Position numbers and translations under genes: made by a program. Under the pieces are notes generated by a model. It worked only from the letters and a program-made list of their open reading frames with translations. It ran no database searches and was not told the DNA's origin. Shown piece after piece: positions 29,184 to 39,610 of a stretch of 64,000 bases of DNA (position 1 is its first letter; the number at the start of each line of letters is the position of its first letter). The stretch covers positions 7,346,001-7,410,000 of the forward strand of contig NC_135264.1 of the NCBI RefSeq assembly GCF_964204865.1, in the 5' to 3' direction. Source of the stretch: Styela clava. Its lineage: Eukaryota > Chordata > Ascidiacea > Stolidobranchia > Styelidae.

Positions 29184-29264
29184 TTTCGTCGCCGTTTCAT
29201 TCGATTTTGCTCTGTTTTCCAACAACTGCGAAATACAAATAGCCGAATAGACTACTTCTTTATT

Positions 29265-29382
29265 GCCTACAACCATACCACGTTGAATGCACCCGATCTC
29301 GTCGATCTCGGAAGTTAAGCAATGTCGGGTTCGGTTAGTACTTGCATGGGTGACCGGCTGGGAATACCGAGTGTCGTAAGCT
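29265..29382 (+). rRNA. 5S rRNA copy 131
   Basis: 1-nt loop deletion; GTAAGC end. Confidence 0.95.
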
Positions 29383-29463
29383 TTTCGTCGTCGTTTCATT
29401 CGATTTTGCTGTGTTTTCTAACAACTGCGAAATACAAATAGCCGAATAGACTACTACTTCATC

Positions 29464-29582
29464 GCCTACAACCATACCACGTTGAATGCTCCCGATCTTG
29501 TTCGATCTCGGAAGTTAAGCAATGTCGGGCTTGGTTAGTACTTGCATGGGTGACCGGCTGGGAATACCGAGTGTCGTAGGCT
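29464..29582 (+). rRNA. 5S rRNA copy 132
   Basis: GCTCCCGATCTTG; CTTGG. Confidence 0.97.
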
Positions 29583-29663
29583 TTTCGTCGCCGTTTCATT
29601 TGATTTTGCTCTGTTTTCTAACAACTGCGAAATACAAATAGCCGAATAGACTACTACTTTATC

Positions 29664-29782
29664 GCCTACAACCATACCACGGTGAATGCACCCGATCTCG
29701 TTCGATCTCGGAAGTTAAGCAATGTCGGGCTCGGTTATGACTTGCATGGGTGACCGGCTGGGAATACCGAGTGTCGTAGGCT
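29664..29782 (+). rRNA. 5S rRNA copy 133
   Basis: CACGGTG; GGTTATGACTTGC. Confidence 0.96.
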
Positions 29783-29863
29783 TTTCCTCGCCGTTTCATT
29801 CGATTTTGCTCTGTTTTCCAACAACTGCGAAATACAAATAGCCGAATAGACTACTACTTTATT

Positions 29864-29982
29864 GCCTACAACCATACCACGTTGAATGCACCCGATCTCG
29901 TTCGATCTCGGAAGTTGAGAAATGTCGGGCTCGGTTAGTACTTGCATGGGTGACCGGCTGGGAATACCGAGTGTCGTAGGCT
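29864..29982 (+). rRNA. 5S rRNA copy 134
   Basis: GTTGAGAAATG; T-run spacer. Confidence 0.96.
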
Positions 29983-30067
29983 TTTTTTTCGTCGCCGTTC
30001 CATTCGTTTTTTCTCTGTTTTCTAACAACTGCAAAATACAAATAGCAGAACAGACTACTACTTTATC

Positions 30068-30186
30068 GACTACAACCATACCACGTTGAATGCACCCGAT
30101 CTCGTTCGATCTCGGAAGTTAAGCAATGTCGGGCTCGGTTAGTACTTGCATGGGTGACCGGCTGGGAATACCGAGCGTCGTAGGCT
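30068..30186 (+). rRNA. 5S rRNA copy 135
   Basis: GACTACAACC start; GAGCGTCG. Confidence 0.96.
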
Positions 30187-30267
30187 TTTCGTCGCCGCTT
30201 CATTCGATTTTGCTCTGTTTTCCAACAACTGCAAAATACAAATAGCCGAATAGACTACTACTTTATC

Positions 30268-30386
30268 GCCTACAACCATACCACGTTGAATGCACCCGAT
30301 CTCGTTCGATCTCGGAAGTTAAGCAATGTCGGGCTCGGTTAGTACTTGCATGGGTGACCGGCTGGGAATATCGAGTGTCGTAGGCT
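30268..30386 (+). rRNA. 5S rRNA copy 136
   Basis: GAATATCGAG. Confidence 0.97.
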
Positions 30387-30467
30387 TTTCGTCGCCGTTT
30401 CAATCGATTTTGCTCTGTTTTCCAACAACTGCGAAATACAAATAGCCGAATAGACTACTACTTTATC

Positions 30468-30586
30468 GCCTACAACCATACCACGTTGAATGCACCCGAT
30501 CTCGTTCGATCTCGGAAGTTAAGCAATGTCGGGCTCGGTTAGTACTTGCATGGGTGACCGGCTGCGAATACCGAGTGTCGTAGGCT
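30468..30586 (+). rRNA. 5S rRNA copy 137
   Basis: GGCTGCGAATACC. Confidence 0.97.
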
Positions 30587-30667
30587 TTTCGTCGCCGTTT
30601 CATTCGATTTTGCTCTGTTTTCCAACAACTGCGAAATACAAATAGCCGAATAGACTACTACTTTATC

Positions 30668-30734
30668 GCCTACAACCATACCCCGTTTAGTACTTGCATG
30701 GGTGACCGGCTGGGAATACCGAGTGTCGTAGGCT
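30668..30734 (+). pseudogene. 5S rRNA copy 138, 67-nt remnant
   Basis: A 52-nt deletion joins CCATACCCCGTT to TAGTACTTGC, removing the helix II/III region and the whole A-box. The C-box stays. The terminator is broken (GGCTTCTCG). It cannot fold as 5S rRNA. First of 13 such remnants, all with the same junction, so they descend from one event. Confidence 0.9.
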
Positions 30735-30815
30735 TCTCGTCGCCGTTTCATTCGATTTTGCTCTGTTTTCCAACAACTGCGAAATACAAATAGCCGAATA
30801 GACTACTACTTTATC

Positions 30816-30934
30816 GCCTACAACCATACCACGTTGAATGCACCCGATCTCGTTCGATCTCGGAAGTTAAGCAATGTCGGGCTCGGTTAGTACTTGCATG
30901 GGTGACCGGCTGGGAATACCGAGTGTCGTAGGCT
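30816..30934 (+). rRNA. 5S rRNA copy 139
   Basis: Consensus. Confidence 0.97.
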
Positions 30935-31015
30935 TTTTGTCGCCGTTTCATTCGATTTTGCTCTGTTTTCCAACAACTGCAAAATACAAATAGCCGAATA
31001 GACTACTACTTTATC

Positions 31016-31134
31016 GCCTACAACCATACCACGTTGAATGCACCCGTTATCGTTCGATCTCGGAAGTTAAGCAATGTCGGGTTCGGTTAGTACTTGCATG
31101 GGTGACCGGCTGGGAATACCGAGTGTCGTAAGCT
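31016..31134 (+). rRNA. 5S rRNA copy 140
   Basis: GTTATC joined to a GTAAGC end and CGTCGTCG spacer: recombinant type. Confidence 0.96.
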
Positions 31135-31215
31135 TTTCGTCGTCGTTTCATTCGATTTTGCTGTGTTTTCCAACAACTGCGAAATACAAATAGCCAAATA
31201 GACTACTACTTTATC

Positions 31216-31334
31216 GCCTACAACCATACCACGGTGAATGCACCCGATCTCGTTCGATTTCGGAAGTTAAGCAATTTCGGGCTCGGTTAGTACTTGCATG
31301 GGTGACCGGCTGGGAATACCGAGTGTCGTGGGCT
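31216..31334 (+). rRNA. 5S rRNA copy 141
   Basis: CACGGTG; GATTTCGG; CAATTTCGGG; GTGGGC. Confidence 0.96.
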
Positions 31335-31415
31335 TTTCGTCGCCGTTTCATTCGATTTTGCTCTGTTTTCCAACAACTGCGAAATACAAATAGCCTAATA
31401 GACTACTTCTTTATC

Positions 31416-31534
31416 GCCTACAACCATACCACGGTGAATGCACCCGATCTCGTTCGATTTCGGAAGTTAAGCAATTTCGGGCTCGGTTAGTACTTGCATG
31501 GGTGACCGGCTGGGAATACCGAGTGTCGTGGGCT
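31416..31534 (+). rRNA. 5S rRNA copy 142
   Basis: Near-duplicate of copy 141; bridges the two B blocks. Confidence 0.96.
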
Positions 31535-31615
31535 TTTCGTCGCCGTTTCATTCGATTTTGCTCTGTTTTCCAACAACTGCGAAATACAAATAGCCTAATA
31601 GACTACTTCTTTATC

Positions 31616-31734
31616 GCCTACAACCATACCACGTTGAATGCACCCGATCTCGTTCGATCTCGGAAGTTAAGCAATGTCGGGCTCGGTTAGTACTTGCATG
31701 GGTGACCGGCTGGGAATACCGAGTGTCGTAGGCT
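31616..31734 (+). rRNA. 5S rRNA copy 143
   Basis: Paralogue of copy 117. Confidence 0.97.
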
Positions 31735-31815
31735 TTTCGTCGCCGTTTCATTCGATTTTGCTCTGTTTTCCAACAACTGCTAAATACAAATAGCCGAATA
31801 GACTACTACTTTATC

Positions 31816-31934
31816 GCCTACAACCATACCACGTTGAATGCACCCGTTCTCGTTCGATCTCGGAAGTTAAGCAATGTCGGGCTCGGTTAGTACTTGCATG
31901 GGTGACCGGCTGGGAATACCGAGTGTCGTAGTCT
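31816..31934 (+). rRNA. 5S rRNA copy 144
   Basis: CCCGTTCTCG; end GTAGTCTTCTCG lacks TTTT. Confidence 0.95.
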
Positions 31935-32015
31935 TCTCGTCGCCGTTTCATTCGATTTTGCTCTGTTTTCCAACAACTGCGAAATACAAATAGCCGAATA
32001 GACTAGTACTTTATC

Positions 32016-32124
32016 GCCTACAACCATACCACGTTGAATGCACCCGATCTCGGAAGTTAAGCAATGTCGGGCTCGGTTAGTACTTGCATGGGTGACCGGC
32101 TGGGAATACCGAGTGTCGTAGGCT
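32016..32124 (+). rRNA. 5S rRNA copy 145, 10-nt deletion
   Basis: Paralogue of copy 119. Confidence 0.85.
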
Positions 32125-32205
32125 TTTCGTCGCCGTTTTATTCGATTTTGCTCTGTTTTCCAACAACTGCGAAATACAAATAGCCGAATAGACTACTACT
32201 TTATC

Positions 32206-32324
32206 GCCTACAACCAAACCACGTTGAATGCACCCGATCTCGTTCGATCTCGGAAGTTAAGCAATGTCGGGCTCGGTTAGTACTTGCATGGGTGACCGGC
32301 TGGGAATACCGAGTGTCGTAGGCT
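32206..32324 (+). rRNA. 5S rRNA copy 146
   Basis: CAACCAAACC. Confidence 0.97.
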
Positions 32325-32405
32325 TTTCGTCGCCGTTTCGTTTGATTTTGCTCTGTTTTCCAACAACTGCGAAATACAAATAGCCGAATAGACTACTACT
32401 TTATC

Positions 32406-32523
32406 GCCTACAACCATACCACGTTGAATGCACCCGATCTCGTCGATCTCGGAAGTTAAGCAATGTCGGGTTCGGTTAGTACTTGCATGGGTGACCGGCT
32501 GGGAATACCGAGTGTCGTAAGCT
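32406..32523 (+). rRNA. 5S rRNA copy 147
   Basis: 1-nt loop deletion; GTAAGC end. Confidence 0.95.
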
Positions 32524-32604
32524 TTTCGTCGTCGTTTCATTCGATTTTGCTGTGTTTTCTAACAACTGCGAAATACAAATAGCCGAATAGACTACTACTT
32601 CATC

Positions 32605-32723
32605 GCCTACAACCATACCACGTTGAATGCTCCCGATCTTGTCCTATCTCGGAAGTTAAGCAATGTCGAGCTTGGTTAGTACTTGCATGGGTGACCGGCT
32701 GGGAATACCGAGTGTCGTAGGCT
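32605..32723 (+). rRNA. 5S rRNA copy 148
   Basis: GATCTTGTCCTATC. Confidence 0.96.
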
Positions 32724-32804
32724 TTTCGTCGCCGTTTCATTCGATTTTGCTCTGTTTTCCAACAACTGCGAAATACAAATAGCCAAATAGACTACTACTT
32801 TATC

Positions 32805-32923
32805 GCCTACAACCATACCACGGTGAATGCACCCGATCTCGTTCGATTTCGGAAGTTAAGCAATGTCGGGCTCGGTTAGTACTTGCATGGGTGACCGGCT
32901 GGGAATACCGAGTGTCGTAGGCT
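32805..32923 (+). rRNA. 5S rRNA copy 149
   Basis: CACGGTG; GATTTCGG. Confidence 0.97.
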
Positions 32924-33004
32924 TTTCGTCGCCGTTTCATTCGATTTTGCTCTGTTTTCCAACAACTGCGAAATACAAATAGCCAAATAGACTACTACTT
33001 TATC

Positions 33005-33122
33005 GCCTACAACCATACCACGTTGAATGCACCCGATCTCGTCGATCTCGGAAGTTAAGCAATGTCGGGTTCGGTTAGTACTTGCATGGGTGACCGGCTG
33101 GGAATACCGAGTGTCGTAAGCT
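33005..33122 (+). rRNA. 5S rRNA copy 150
   Basis: 1-nt loop deletion; GTAAGC end. Confidence 0.95.
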
Positions 33123-33203
33123 TTTCGTCGTCGTTTCATTCGATTTTGCTGTGTTTTCTAACAACTGCGAAATACAAATAGCCGAATAGACTACTACTTC
33201 ATC

Positions 33204-33322
33204 GCCTACAACCATACCACGTTGAATGCTCCCGATCTTGTTCGATCTCGGAAGTTAAGCAATGTCGGGCTTGGTTAGTACTTGCATGGGTGACCGGCTG
33301 GGAATACCGAGTGTCGTAGGCT
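33204..33322 (+). rRNA. 5S rRNA copy 151
   Basis: GCTCCCGATCTTG; CTTGG. Confidence 0.97.
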
Positions 33323-33403
33323 TTTCGTCGCCGTTTCATTTGATTTTGCTCTGTTTTCTAACAACTGCGAAATACAAATAGCTGAATAGACTACTACTTT
33401 ATC

Positions 33404-33522
33404 GCCTACAACCATACCACGGTGAATGCACCCGATCTCGTTCGATCTCGGAAGTTAAGCAATGTCGGGCTCGGTTAGGACTTGCATGGGTGACCGGCTG
33501 GGAATACCGAGTGTCGTAGGCT
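33404..33522 (+). rRNA. 5S rRNA copy 152
   Basis: CACGGTG; TTAGGACTTGC. Confidence 0.97.
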
Positions 33523-33603
33523 TTTCCTCGCCGTTTCATTCGATTTTGCTCTGTTTTCCAACAACTGCGAAATACAAATAGCCGAATAGACTACTACTTT
33601 ATT

Positions 33604-33722
33604 GCCTACAACCATACCACGTTGAATGCACCCGATCTCGTTCGATCTCGGAAGTTAAGAAATGTCGGGCTCGGTTAGTACTTGCATGGGTGACCGGCTG
33701 GGAATACCGAGTGTCGTAGGCT
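33604..33722 (+). rRNA. 5S rRNA copy 153
   Basis: GTTAAGAAATG. Confidence 0.97.
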
Positions 33723-33803
33723 TTTCGTCGCCGTTTCATTCGATTTTGCTCTGTTTTCCAACAACTGCGAAATACAAATAGCTGAATAGACTACTACTTT
33801 ATC

Positions 33804-33922
33804 GCCTACAACCACACCACGTTGAATGCACCCGATCTCGTTCGATCTCGGAAGTTAAGCAATGTCGGGCTTGGTTAGTACTTGCATGGGTGACCGGCTG
33901 GGAATACCGAGTGTCGTAGGCT
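33804..33922 (+). rRNA. 5S rRNA copy 154
   Basis: CAACCACACC, a difference from copy 128. Confidence 0.97.
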
Positions 33923-34003
33923 TTTCGTCGCCGTTTCATTTGATTTTGCTCTGTTTTCTAACAACTGCGAAATACAAATAGCTGAATAGACTACTACTTT
34001 ATC

Positions 34004-34122
34004 GCCTACAACCATACCACGGTGAATGCACCCGATCTCGTTCGATCTCGGAAGTTAAGCAATGTCGGGCTCGGTTAGTACTTGCATGGGTGACCGGCTG
34101 GGAATACCGAGTGTCGTAGGCT
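34004..34122 (+). rRNA. 5S rRNA copy 155
   Basis: CACGGTG. Confidence 0.97.
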
Positions 34123-34203
34123 TTTCCTCGCCGTTTCATTCGATTTTGCTCTGTTTTCCAACAATTGCGAAATACAAATAGCCGAATAGACTACTACTTT
34201 ATT

Positions 34204-34322
34204 GCCTACAACCACACCACGTTGAATGCACCCGATCTCGTTCGATCTCGGAAGTTAAGAAATGTCGGGCTCGGTTAGTACTTGCATGGGTGACCGGCTG
34301 GGAATACCGAGTGTCGTAGGCT
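34204..34322 (+). rRNA. 5S rRNA copy 156
   Basis: CAACCACACC; GTTAAGAAATG. Confidence 0.97.
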
Positions 34323-34403
34323 TTTCGTCGCCGTTTCATTCGATTTTGCTCTGTTTTCCAACAACTGCGAAATACAAATAGCCGAATAGACTACTTCTTT
34401 ATT

Positions 34404-34521
34404 GCCTACAACCATACCACGTTGAATGCACCCGATCTCGTCGATCTCGGAAGTTAAGCAATGTCGGGTTCGGTTAGTACTTGCATGGGTGACCGGCTGG
34501 GAATACCGAGTGTCGTAAGCT
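34404..34521 (+). rRNA. 5S rRNA copy 157
   Basis: 1-nt loop deletion; GTAAGC end. Confidence 0.95.
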
Positions 34522-34602
34522 TTTCGTCGTCGTTTCATTCGATTTTGCTGTGTTTTCTAACAACTGCGAAATACAAATAGCCGAATAGACTACTACTTCA
34601 TC

Positions 34603-34721
34603 GCCTACAACCATACCACGTTGAATGCTCCCGATCTTGTTCGATCTCGGAAGTTAAGCAATGTCGGGCTTGGTTAGTACTTGCATGGGTGACCGGCTGG
34701 GAATACCGAGTGTCGTAGGCT
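34603..34721 (+). rRNA. 5S rRNA copy 158
   Basis: GCTCCCGATCTTG; CTTGG. Confidence 0.97.
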
Positions 34722-34802
34722 TTTCGTCGCCGTTTCATTTGATTTTGCTCTGTTTTCTAACAACTGCGAAATACAAATAGCCGAATAGACTACTACTTTA
34801 TC

Positions 34803-34921
34803 GCCTACAACCATACCACGGTGAATGCACCCGATCTCGTTCGATCTCGGAAGTTAAGCAATGTCGGGCTCGGTTATGACTTGCATGGGTGACCGGCTGG
34901 GAATACCGAGTGTCGTAGGCT
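34803..34921 (+). rRNA. 5S rRNA copy 159
   Basis: CACGGTG; GGTTATGACTTGC. Confidence 0.96.
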
Positions 34922-35002
34922 TTTCCTCGCCGTTTCATTCGATTTTGCTCTGTTTTCCAACAACTGCGAAATACAAATAGCCGAATAGACTACTACTTTA
35001 TT

Positions 35003-35121
35003 GCCTACAACCATACCACGTTGAATGCACCCGATCTCGTTCGATCTCGGAAGTTGAGAAATGTCGGGCTCGGTTAGTACTTGCATGGGTGACCGGCTGG
35101 GAATACCGAGTGTCGTAGGCT
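35003..35121 (+). rRNA. 5S rRNA copy 160
   Basis: GTTGAGAAATG; T-run spacer. Confidence 0.96.
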
Positions 35122-35206
35122 TTTTTTTCGTCGCCGTTCCATTCGTTTTTTCTCTGTTTTCTAACAACTGCAAAATACAAATAGCAGAACAGACTACTAC
35201 TTTATC

Positions 35207-35325
35207 GACTACAACCATACCACGTTGAATGCACCCGATCTCGTTCGATCTCGGAAGTTAAGCAATGTCGGGCTCGGTTAGTACTTGCATGGGTGACCGG
35301 CTGGGAATACCGAGCGTCGTAGGCT
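35207..35325 (+). rRNA. 5S rRNA copy 161
   Basis: GACTACAACC start; GAGCGTCG. Confidence 0.96.
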
Positions 35326-35406
35326 TTTCGTCGCCGCTTCATTCGATTTTGCTCTGTTTTCCAACAACTGCAAAATACAAATAGCCGAATAGACTACTAC
35401 TTTATC

Positions 35407-35525
35407 GCCTACAACCATACCACGTTGAATGCACCCGATCTCGTTCGATCTCGGAAGTTAAGCAATGTCGGGCTCGGTTAGTACTTGCATGGGTGACCGG
35501 CTGGGAATATCGAGTGTCGTAGGCT
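35407..35525 (+). rRNA. 5S rRNA copy 162
   Basis: GAATATCGAG. Confidence 0.97.
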
Positions 35526-35606
35526 TTTCGTCGCCGTTTCAATCGATTTTGCTCTGTTTTCCAACAACTGCGAAATACAAATAGCCGAATAGACTACTAC
35601 TTTATC

Positions 35607-35725
35607 GCCTACAACCATACCACGTTGAATGCACCCGATCTCGTTCGATCTCGGAAGTTAAGCAATGTCGGGCTCGGTTAGTACTTGCATGGGTGACCGG
35701 CTGCGAATACCGAGTGTCGTAGGCT
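35607..35725 (+). rRNA. 5S rRNA copy 163
   Basis: GGCTGCGAATACC. Confidence 0.97.
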
Positions 35726-35806
35726 TTTCGTCGCCGTTTCATTCGATTTTGCTCTGTTTTCCAACAACTGCGAAATACAAATAGCCGAATAGACTACTAC
35801 TTTATC

Positions 35807-35873
35807 GCCTACAACCATACCCCGTTTAGTACTTGCATGGGTGACCGGCTGGGAATACCGAGTGTCGTAGGCT
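35807..35873 (+). pseudogene. 5S rRNA copy 164, 67-nt remnant
   Basis: Same junction as copy 138. Confidence 0.9.
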
Positions 35874-35954
35874 TCTCGTCGCCGTTTCATTCGATTTTGC
35901 TCTGTTTTCCAACAACTGCGAAATACAAATAGCCGAATAGACTACTACTTTATC

Positions 35955-36073
35955 GCCTACAACCATACCACGTTGAATGCACCCGATCTCGTTCGATCTC
36001 GGAAGTTAAGCAATGTCGGGCTCGGTTAGTACTTGCATGGGTGACCGGCTGGGAATACCGAGTGTCGTAGGCT
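35955..36073 (+). rRNA. 5S rRNA copy 165
   Basis: Consensus. Confidence 0.97.
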
Positions 36074-36154
36074 TTTTGTCGCCGTTTCATTCGATTTTGC
36101 TCTGTTTTCCAACAACTGCAAAATACAAATAGCCGAATAGACTACTACTTTATC

Positions 36155-36273
36155 GCCTACAACCATACCACGTTGAATGCACCCGTTATCGTTCGATCTC
36201 GGAAGTTAAGCAATGTCGGGTTCGGTTAGTACTTGCATGGGTGACCGGCTGGGAATACCGAGTGTCGTAAGCT
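36155..36273 (+). rRNA. 5S rRNA copy 166
   Basis: GTTATC with GTAAGC end. Confidence 0.96.
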
Positions 36274-36354
36274 TTTCGTCGTCGTTTCATTCGATTTTGC
36301 TGTGTTTTCCAACAACTGCGAAATACAAATAGCCAAATAGACTACTACTTTATC

Positions 36355-36473
36355 GCCTACAACCATACCACGGTGAATGCACCCGATCTCGTTCGATTTC
36401 GGAAGTTAAGCAATTTCGGGCTCGGTTAGTACTTGCATGGGTGACCGGCTGGGAATACCGAGTGTCGTGGGCT
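36355..36473 (+). rRNA. 5S rRNA copy 167
   Basis: As copy 141. Confidence 0.96.
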
Positions 36474-36554
36474 TTTCGTCGCCGTTTCATTCGATTTTGC
36501 TCTGTTTTCCAACAACTGCGAAATACAAATAGCCGAATAGACTACTACTTTATT

Positions 36555-36672
36555 GCCTACAACCATACCACGTTGAATGCACCCGATCTCGTCGATCTCG
36601 GAAGTTAAGCAATGTCGGGTTCGGTTAGTACTTGCATGGGTGACCGGCTGGGAATACCGAGTGTCGTAAGCT
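36555..36672 (+). rRNA. 5S rRNA copy 168
   Basis: 1-nt loop deletion; GTAAGC end; opens block C. Confidence 0.95.
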
Positions 36673-36753
36673 TTTCGTCGTCGTTTCATTCGATTTTGCT
36701 GTGTTTTCTAACAACTGCGAAATACAAATAGCCGAATAGACTACTACTTCATC

Positions 36754-36872
36754 GCCTACAACCATACCACGTTGAATGCTCCCGATCTTGTTCGATCTCG
36801 GAAGTTAAGCAATGTCGGGCTTGGTTAGTACTTGCATGGGTGACCGGCTGGGAATACCGAGTGTCGTAGGCT
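36754..36872 (+). rRNA. 5S rRNA copy 169
   Basis: GCTCCCGATCTTG; CTTGG. Confidence 0.97.
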
Positions 36873-36953
36873 TTTCGTCGCCGTTTCATTTGATTTTGCT
36901 CTGTTTTCTAACAACTGCGAAATACAAATAGCTGAATAGACTACTACTTTATC

Positions 36954-37072
36954 GCCTACAACCATACCACGGTGAATGCACCCGATCTCGTTCGATCTCG
37001 GAAGTTAAGCAATGTCGGGCTCGGTTAGTACTTGCATGGGTGACCGGCTGGGAATACCGAGTGTCGTAGGCT
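36954..37072 (+). rRNA. 5S rRNA copy 170
   Basis: CACGGTG. Confidence 0.97.
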
Positions 37073-37153
37073 TTTCCTCGCCGTTTCATTCGATTTTGCT
37101 CTGTTTTCCAACAACTGCGAAATACAAATAGCCGAATAGACTACTACTTTATT

Positions 37154-37272
37154 GCCTACAACCATACCACGTTGAATGCACCCGATCTCGTTCGATCTCG
37201 GAAGTTAAGAAATGTCGGGCTCGGTTAGTACTTGCATGGGTGACCGGCTGGGAATACCGAGTGTCGTAGGCT
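37154..37272 (+). rRNA. 5S rRNA copy 171
   Basis: GTTAAGAAATG. Confidence 0.97.
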
Positions 37273-37353
37273 TTTCGTCGCCGTTTCATTCGATTTTGCT
37301 CTGTTTTCCAACAACTGCGAAATACAAATAGCCGAATAGACTACTTCTTTTTT

Positions 37354-37471
37354 GCCTACAACCATACCACGTTGAATGCACCCGATCTCGTCGATCTCGG
37401 AAGTTAAGCAATGTCGGGTTCGGTTAGTACTTGCATGGGTGACCGGCTGGGAATACCGAGTGTCGTAAGCT
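37354..37471 (+). rRNA. 5S rRNA copy 172
   Basis: 1-nt loop deletion; 5' spacer CTTCTTTTTT. Confidence 0.95.
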
Positions 37472-37552
37472 TTTCGTCGTCGTTTCATTCGATTTTGCTG
37501 TGTTTTCTAACAACTGCGAAATACAAATAGCCGAATAGACTACTACTTCATC

Positions 37553-37671
37553 GCCTACAACCATACCACGTTGAATACTCCCGATCTTGTTCGATCTCGG
37601 AAGTTAAGCAATGTCGGGCTTGGTTAGTACTTGCATGGGTGACCGGCTGGGAATACCGAGTGTCGTAGGCT
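37553..37671 (+). rRNA. 5S rRNA copy 173
   Basis: GAATACTCCCGATCTTG. Confidence 0.97.
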
Positions 37672-37752
37672 TTTCGTCGCCGTTTCATTTGATTTTGCTC
37701 TGTTTTCTAACAACTGCGAAATACAAATAGCCGAATAGACTACTACTTTATC

Positions 37753-37871
37753 GCCTACAACCATACCACGTTGAATGCACCCGATCTCGTTCGATCTAGG
37801 AAGCTAAGCAATGTCGGGCTCGGTTATGACTTGCATGGGTGACCGGCTGGGAATACCGAGTGTCGTAGGCT
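37753..37871 (+). rRNA. 5S rRNA copy 174
   Basis: GATCTAGGAAGCTAAGC; GGTTATGAC. Confidence 0.96.
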
Positions 37872-37952
37872 TTTCCTCGCCGTTTCATTCGATTTTACTC
37901 TGTTTTCCAACAACTGCGAAATACAAATAGCCGAATAGACTACTACTTTATT

Positions 37953-38071
37953 GCCTACAACCATACCACGTTGAATGCACCCGATCTCGTTCGATCTCGG
38001 AAGTTAAGAAATGTCGGGCTCGGTTAGTACTTGCATGGGTGACCGGCTGGGAAATCCGAGTGTCGTAGGCT
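37953..38071 (+). rRNA. 5S rRNA copy 175
   Basis: GTTAAGAAATG; GGGAAATCCG; T-run spacer. Confidence 0.96.
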
Positions 38072-38156
38072 TTTTTTTCGTCGCCGTTCCATTCGTTTTT
38101 TCTCTGTTTTCTAACAACTGCAAAATACAAATAGCAGAACAGACTACTACTTTATC

Positions 38157-38275
38157 GACTACAACCATACCACGTTGAATGCACCCGATCTCGTTCGATC
38201 TCGGAAGTTAAGCAATGTCGGGCTCGGTTAGTACTTGCATGGGTGACCGGCTGGGAATACCGAGTGTCGTAGGCT
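38157..38275 (+). rRNA. 5S rRNA copy 176
   Basis: GACTACAACC start. Confidence 0.96.
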
Positions 38276-38356
38276 TTTCGTCGCCGCTTCATTCGATTTT
38301 GCTCTGTTTTCCAACAACTGCAAAATACAAATAGCCGAATAGACTACTACTTTATC

Positions 38357-38475
38357 GCCTACAACCATACCACGTTGAATGCACCCGATCTTGTTCGATC
38401 TCGGAAGTTAAGCAATGTCGGGCTCGGTTAGTACTTGCATGGGTGACCGGCTGGGAATATCGAGTGTCGTAGGCT
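38357..38475 (+). rRNA. 5S rRNA copy 177
   Basis: GATCTTG; GAATATCGAG. Confidence 0.97.
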
Positions 38476-38556
38476 TTTCGTCGCCGTTTCAATCGATTTT
38501 GCTCTGTTTTCCAACAACTGCGAAATACAAATAGCCGAATAGACTACTACTTTATC

Positions 38557-38675
38557 GCCTACAACCATACCACGTTGAATGCACCCGATCTCGTTCGATC
38601 TCGGAAGTTAAGCAATGTCGGGCTCGGTTAGTACTTGCATGGGTGACCGGCTGCGAATACCGAGTGTCGTAGGCT
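38557..38675 (+). rRNA. 5S rRNA copy 178
   Basis: GGCTGCGAATACC. Confidence 0.97.
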
Positions 38676-38756
38676 TTTCGTCGCCGTTTCATTCGATTTT
38701 GCTCTGTTTTCCAACAACTGCGAAATACAAATAGCCGAATAGACTACTACTTTATC

Positions 38757-38823
38757 GCCTACAACCATACCCCGTTTAGTACTTGCATGGGTGACCGGCT
38801 GGGAATACCGAGTGTCGTAGGCT
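38757..38823 (+). pseudogene. 5S rRNA copy 179, 67-nt remnant
   Basis: The following spacer also lacks 13 bp (GCTCTAGCGAAATAC). Confidence 0.9.
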
Positions 38824-38891
38824 TCTCGTCGCCGTTTCATTCGATTTTGCTCTAGCGAAATACAAATAGCCGAATAGACTACTACTTTATC

Positions 38892-39010
38892 GCCTACAAC
38901 CATACCACGTTGAATGCACCCGATCTCGTTCGATCTCGGAAGTTAAGCAATGTCGGGCTCGGTTAGTACTTGCATGGGTGACCGGCTGGGAATACCGAGT
39001 GTCGTAGGCT
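38892..39010 (+). rRNA. 5S rRNA copy 180
   Basis: Consensus. Confidence 0.97.
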
Positions 39011-39091
39011 TTTTGTCGCCGTTTCATTCGATTTTGCTCTGTTTTCCAACAACTGCAAAATACAAATAGCCGAATAGACTACTACTTTATC

Positions 39092-39210
39092 GCCTACAAC
39101 CATACCACGTTGAATGCACCCGTTATCGTTCGATCTCGGAAGTTAAGCAATTTCGGGTTCGGTTAGTACTTGCATGGGTGACCGGCTGGGAATACCGAGT
39201 GTCGTAAGCT
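39092..39210 (+). rRNA. 5S rRNA copy 181
   Basis: GTTATC; CAATTTCGGG; GTAAGC end. Confidence 0.96.
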
Positions 39211-39291
39211 TTTCGTCGTCGTTTCATTCGATTTTGCTGTGTTTTCTAACAACTGCGAAATACAAATAGCCGAATAGACTACTACTTCATC

Positions 39292-39410
39292 GCATACAAC
39301 CATACCACGTTGAATGCTCCCGATCTTGTTCGATCTCGGAAGTTAAGCAATGTCGGGCTTGGTTAGTACTTGCATGGGTGACCGGCTGGGAATACCGAGT
39401 GTCGTTGGCT
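39292..39410 (+). rRNA. 5S rRNA copy 182
   Basis: GCATACAACC start; GATCTTG; GTTGGC end. Confidence 0.95.
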
Positions 39411-39491
39411 TTTCGTCGCCGTTTCATTTGATTTTGCTCTGTTTTCCAACAACTGCGAAATACAAATAGCCGAATAGACTACTACTTTATC

Positions 39492-39610
39492 GCCTACGAC
39501 CATACCACGGTGAATGCACCCGATCTCGTTCGATTTCGGAAGTTAAGCAATATCGGGCTCGGTTAGTACTTGCATGGGTGACCGGCTGGGAATACCGAGT
39601 GTCGTAGGCT
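39492..39610 (+). rRNA. 5S rRNA copy 183
   Basis: CTACGACC; CACGGTG; CAATATCGGG. Confidence 0.96.

Larger units (their letters stand above)
26477..31415 (+). repeat. Higher-order repeat B, copy 1 (25 units)
   Basis: Copies 117-141, matched to 143-167 at a constant offset of 5,139 bp, including one 67-nt remnant and the T-run copy. Copy 142 (31416-31615) is a near-duplicate of 141 bridging the two blocks. Confidence 0.88.
31616..36554 (+). repeat. Higher-order repeat B, copy 2 (25 units)
   Basis: Copies 143-167. I saw only a few differences from copy 1, for example ACCACACC in copies 154 and 156, suggesting a recent duplication. Confidence 0.88.
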
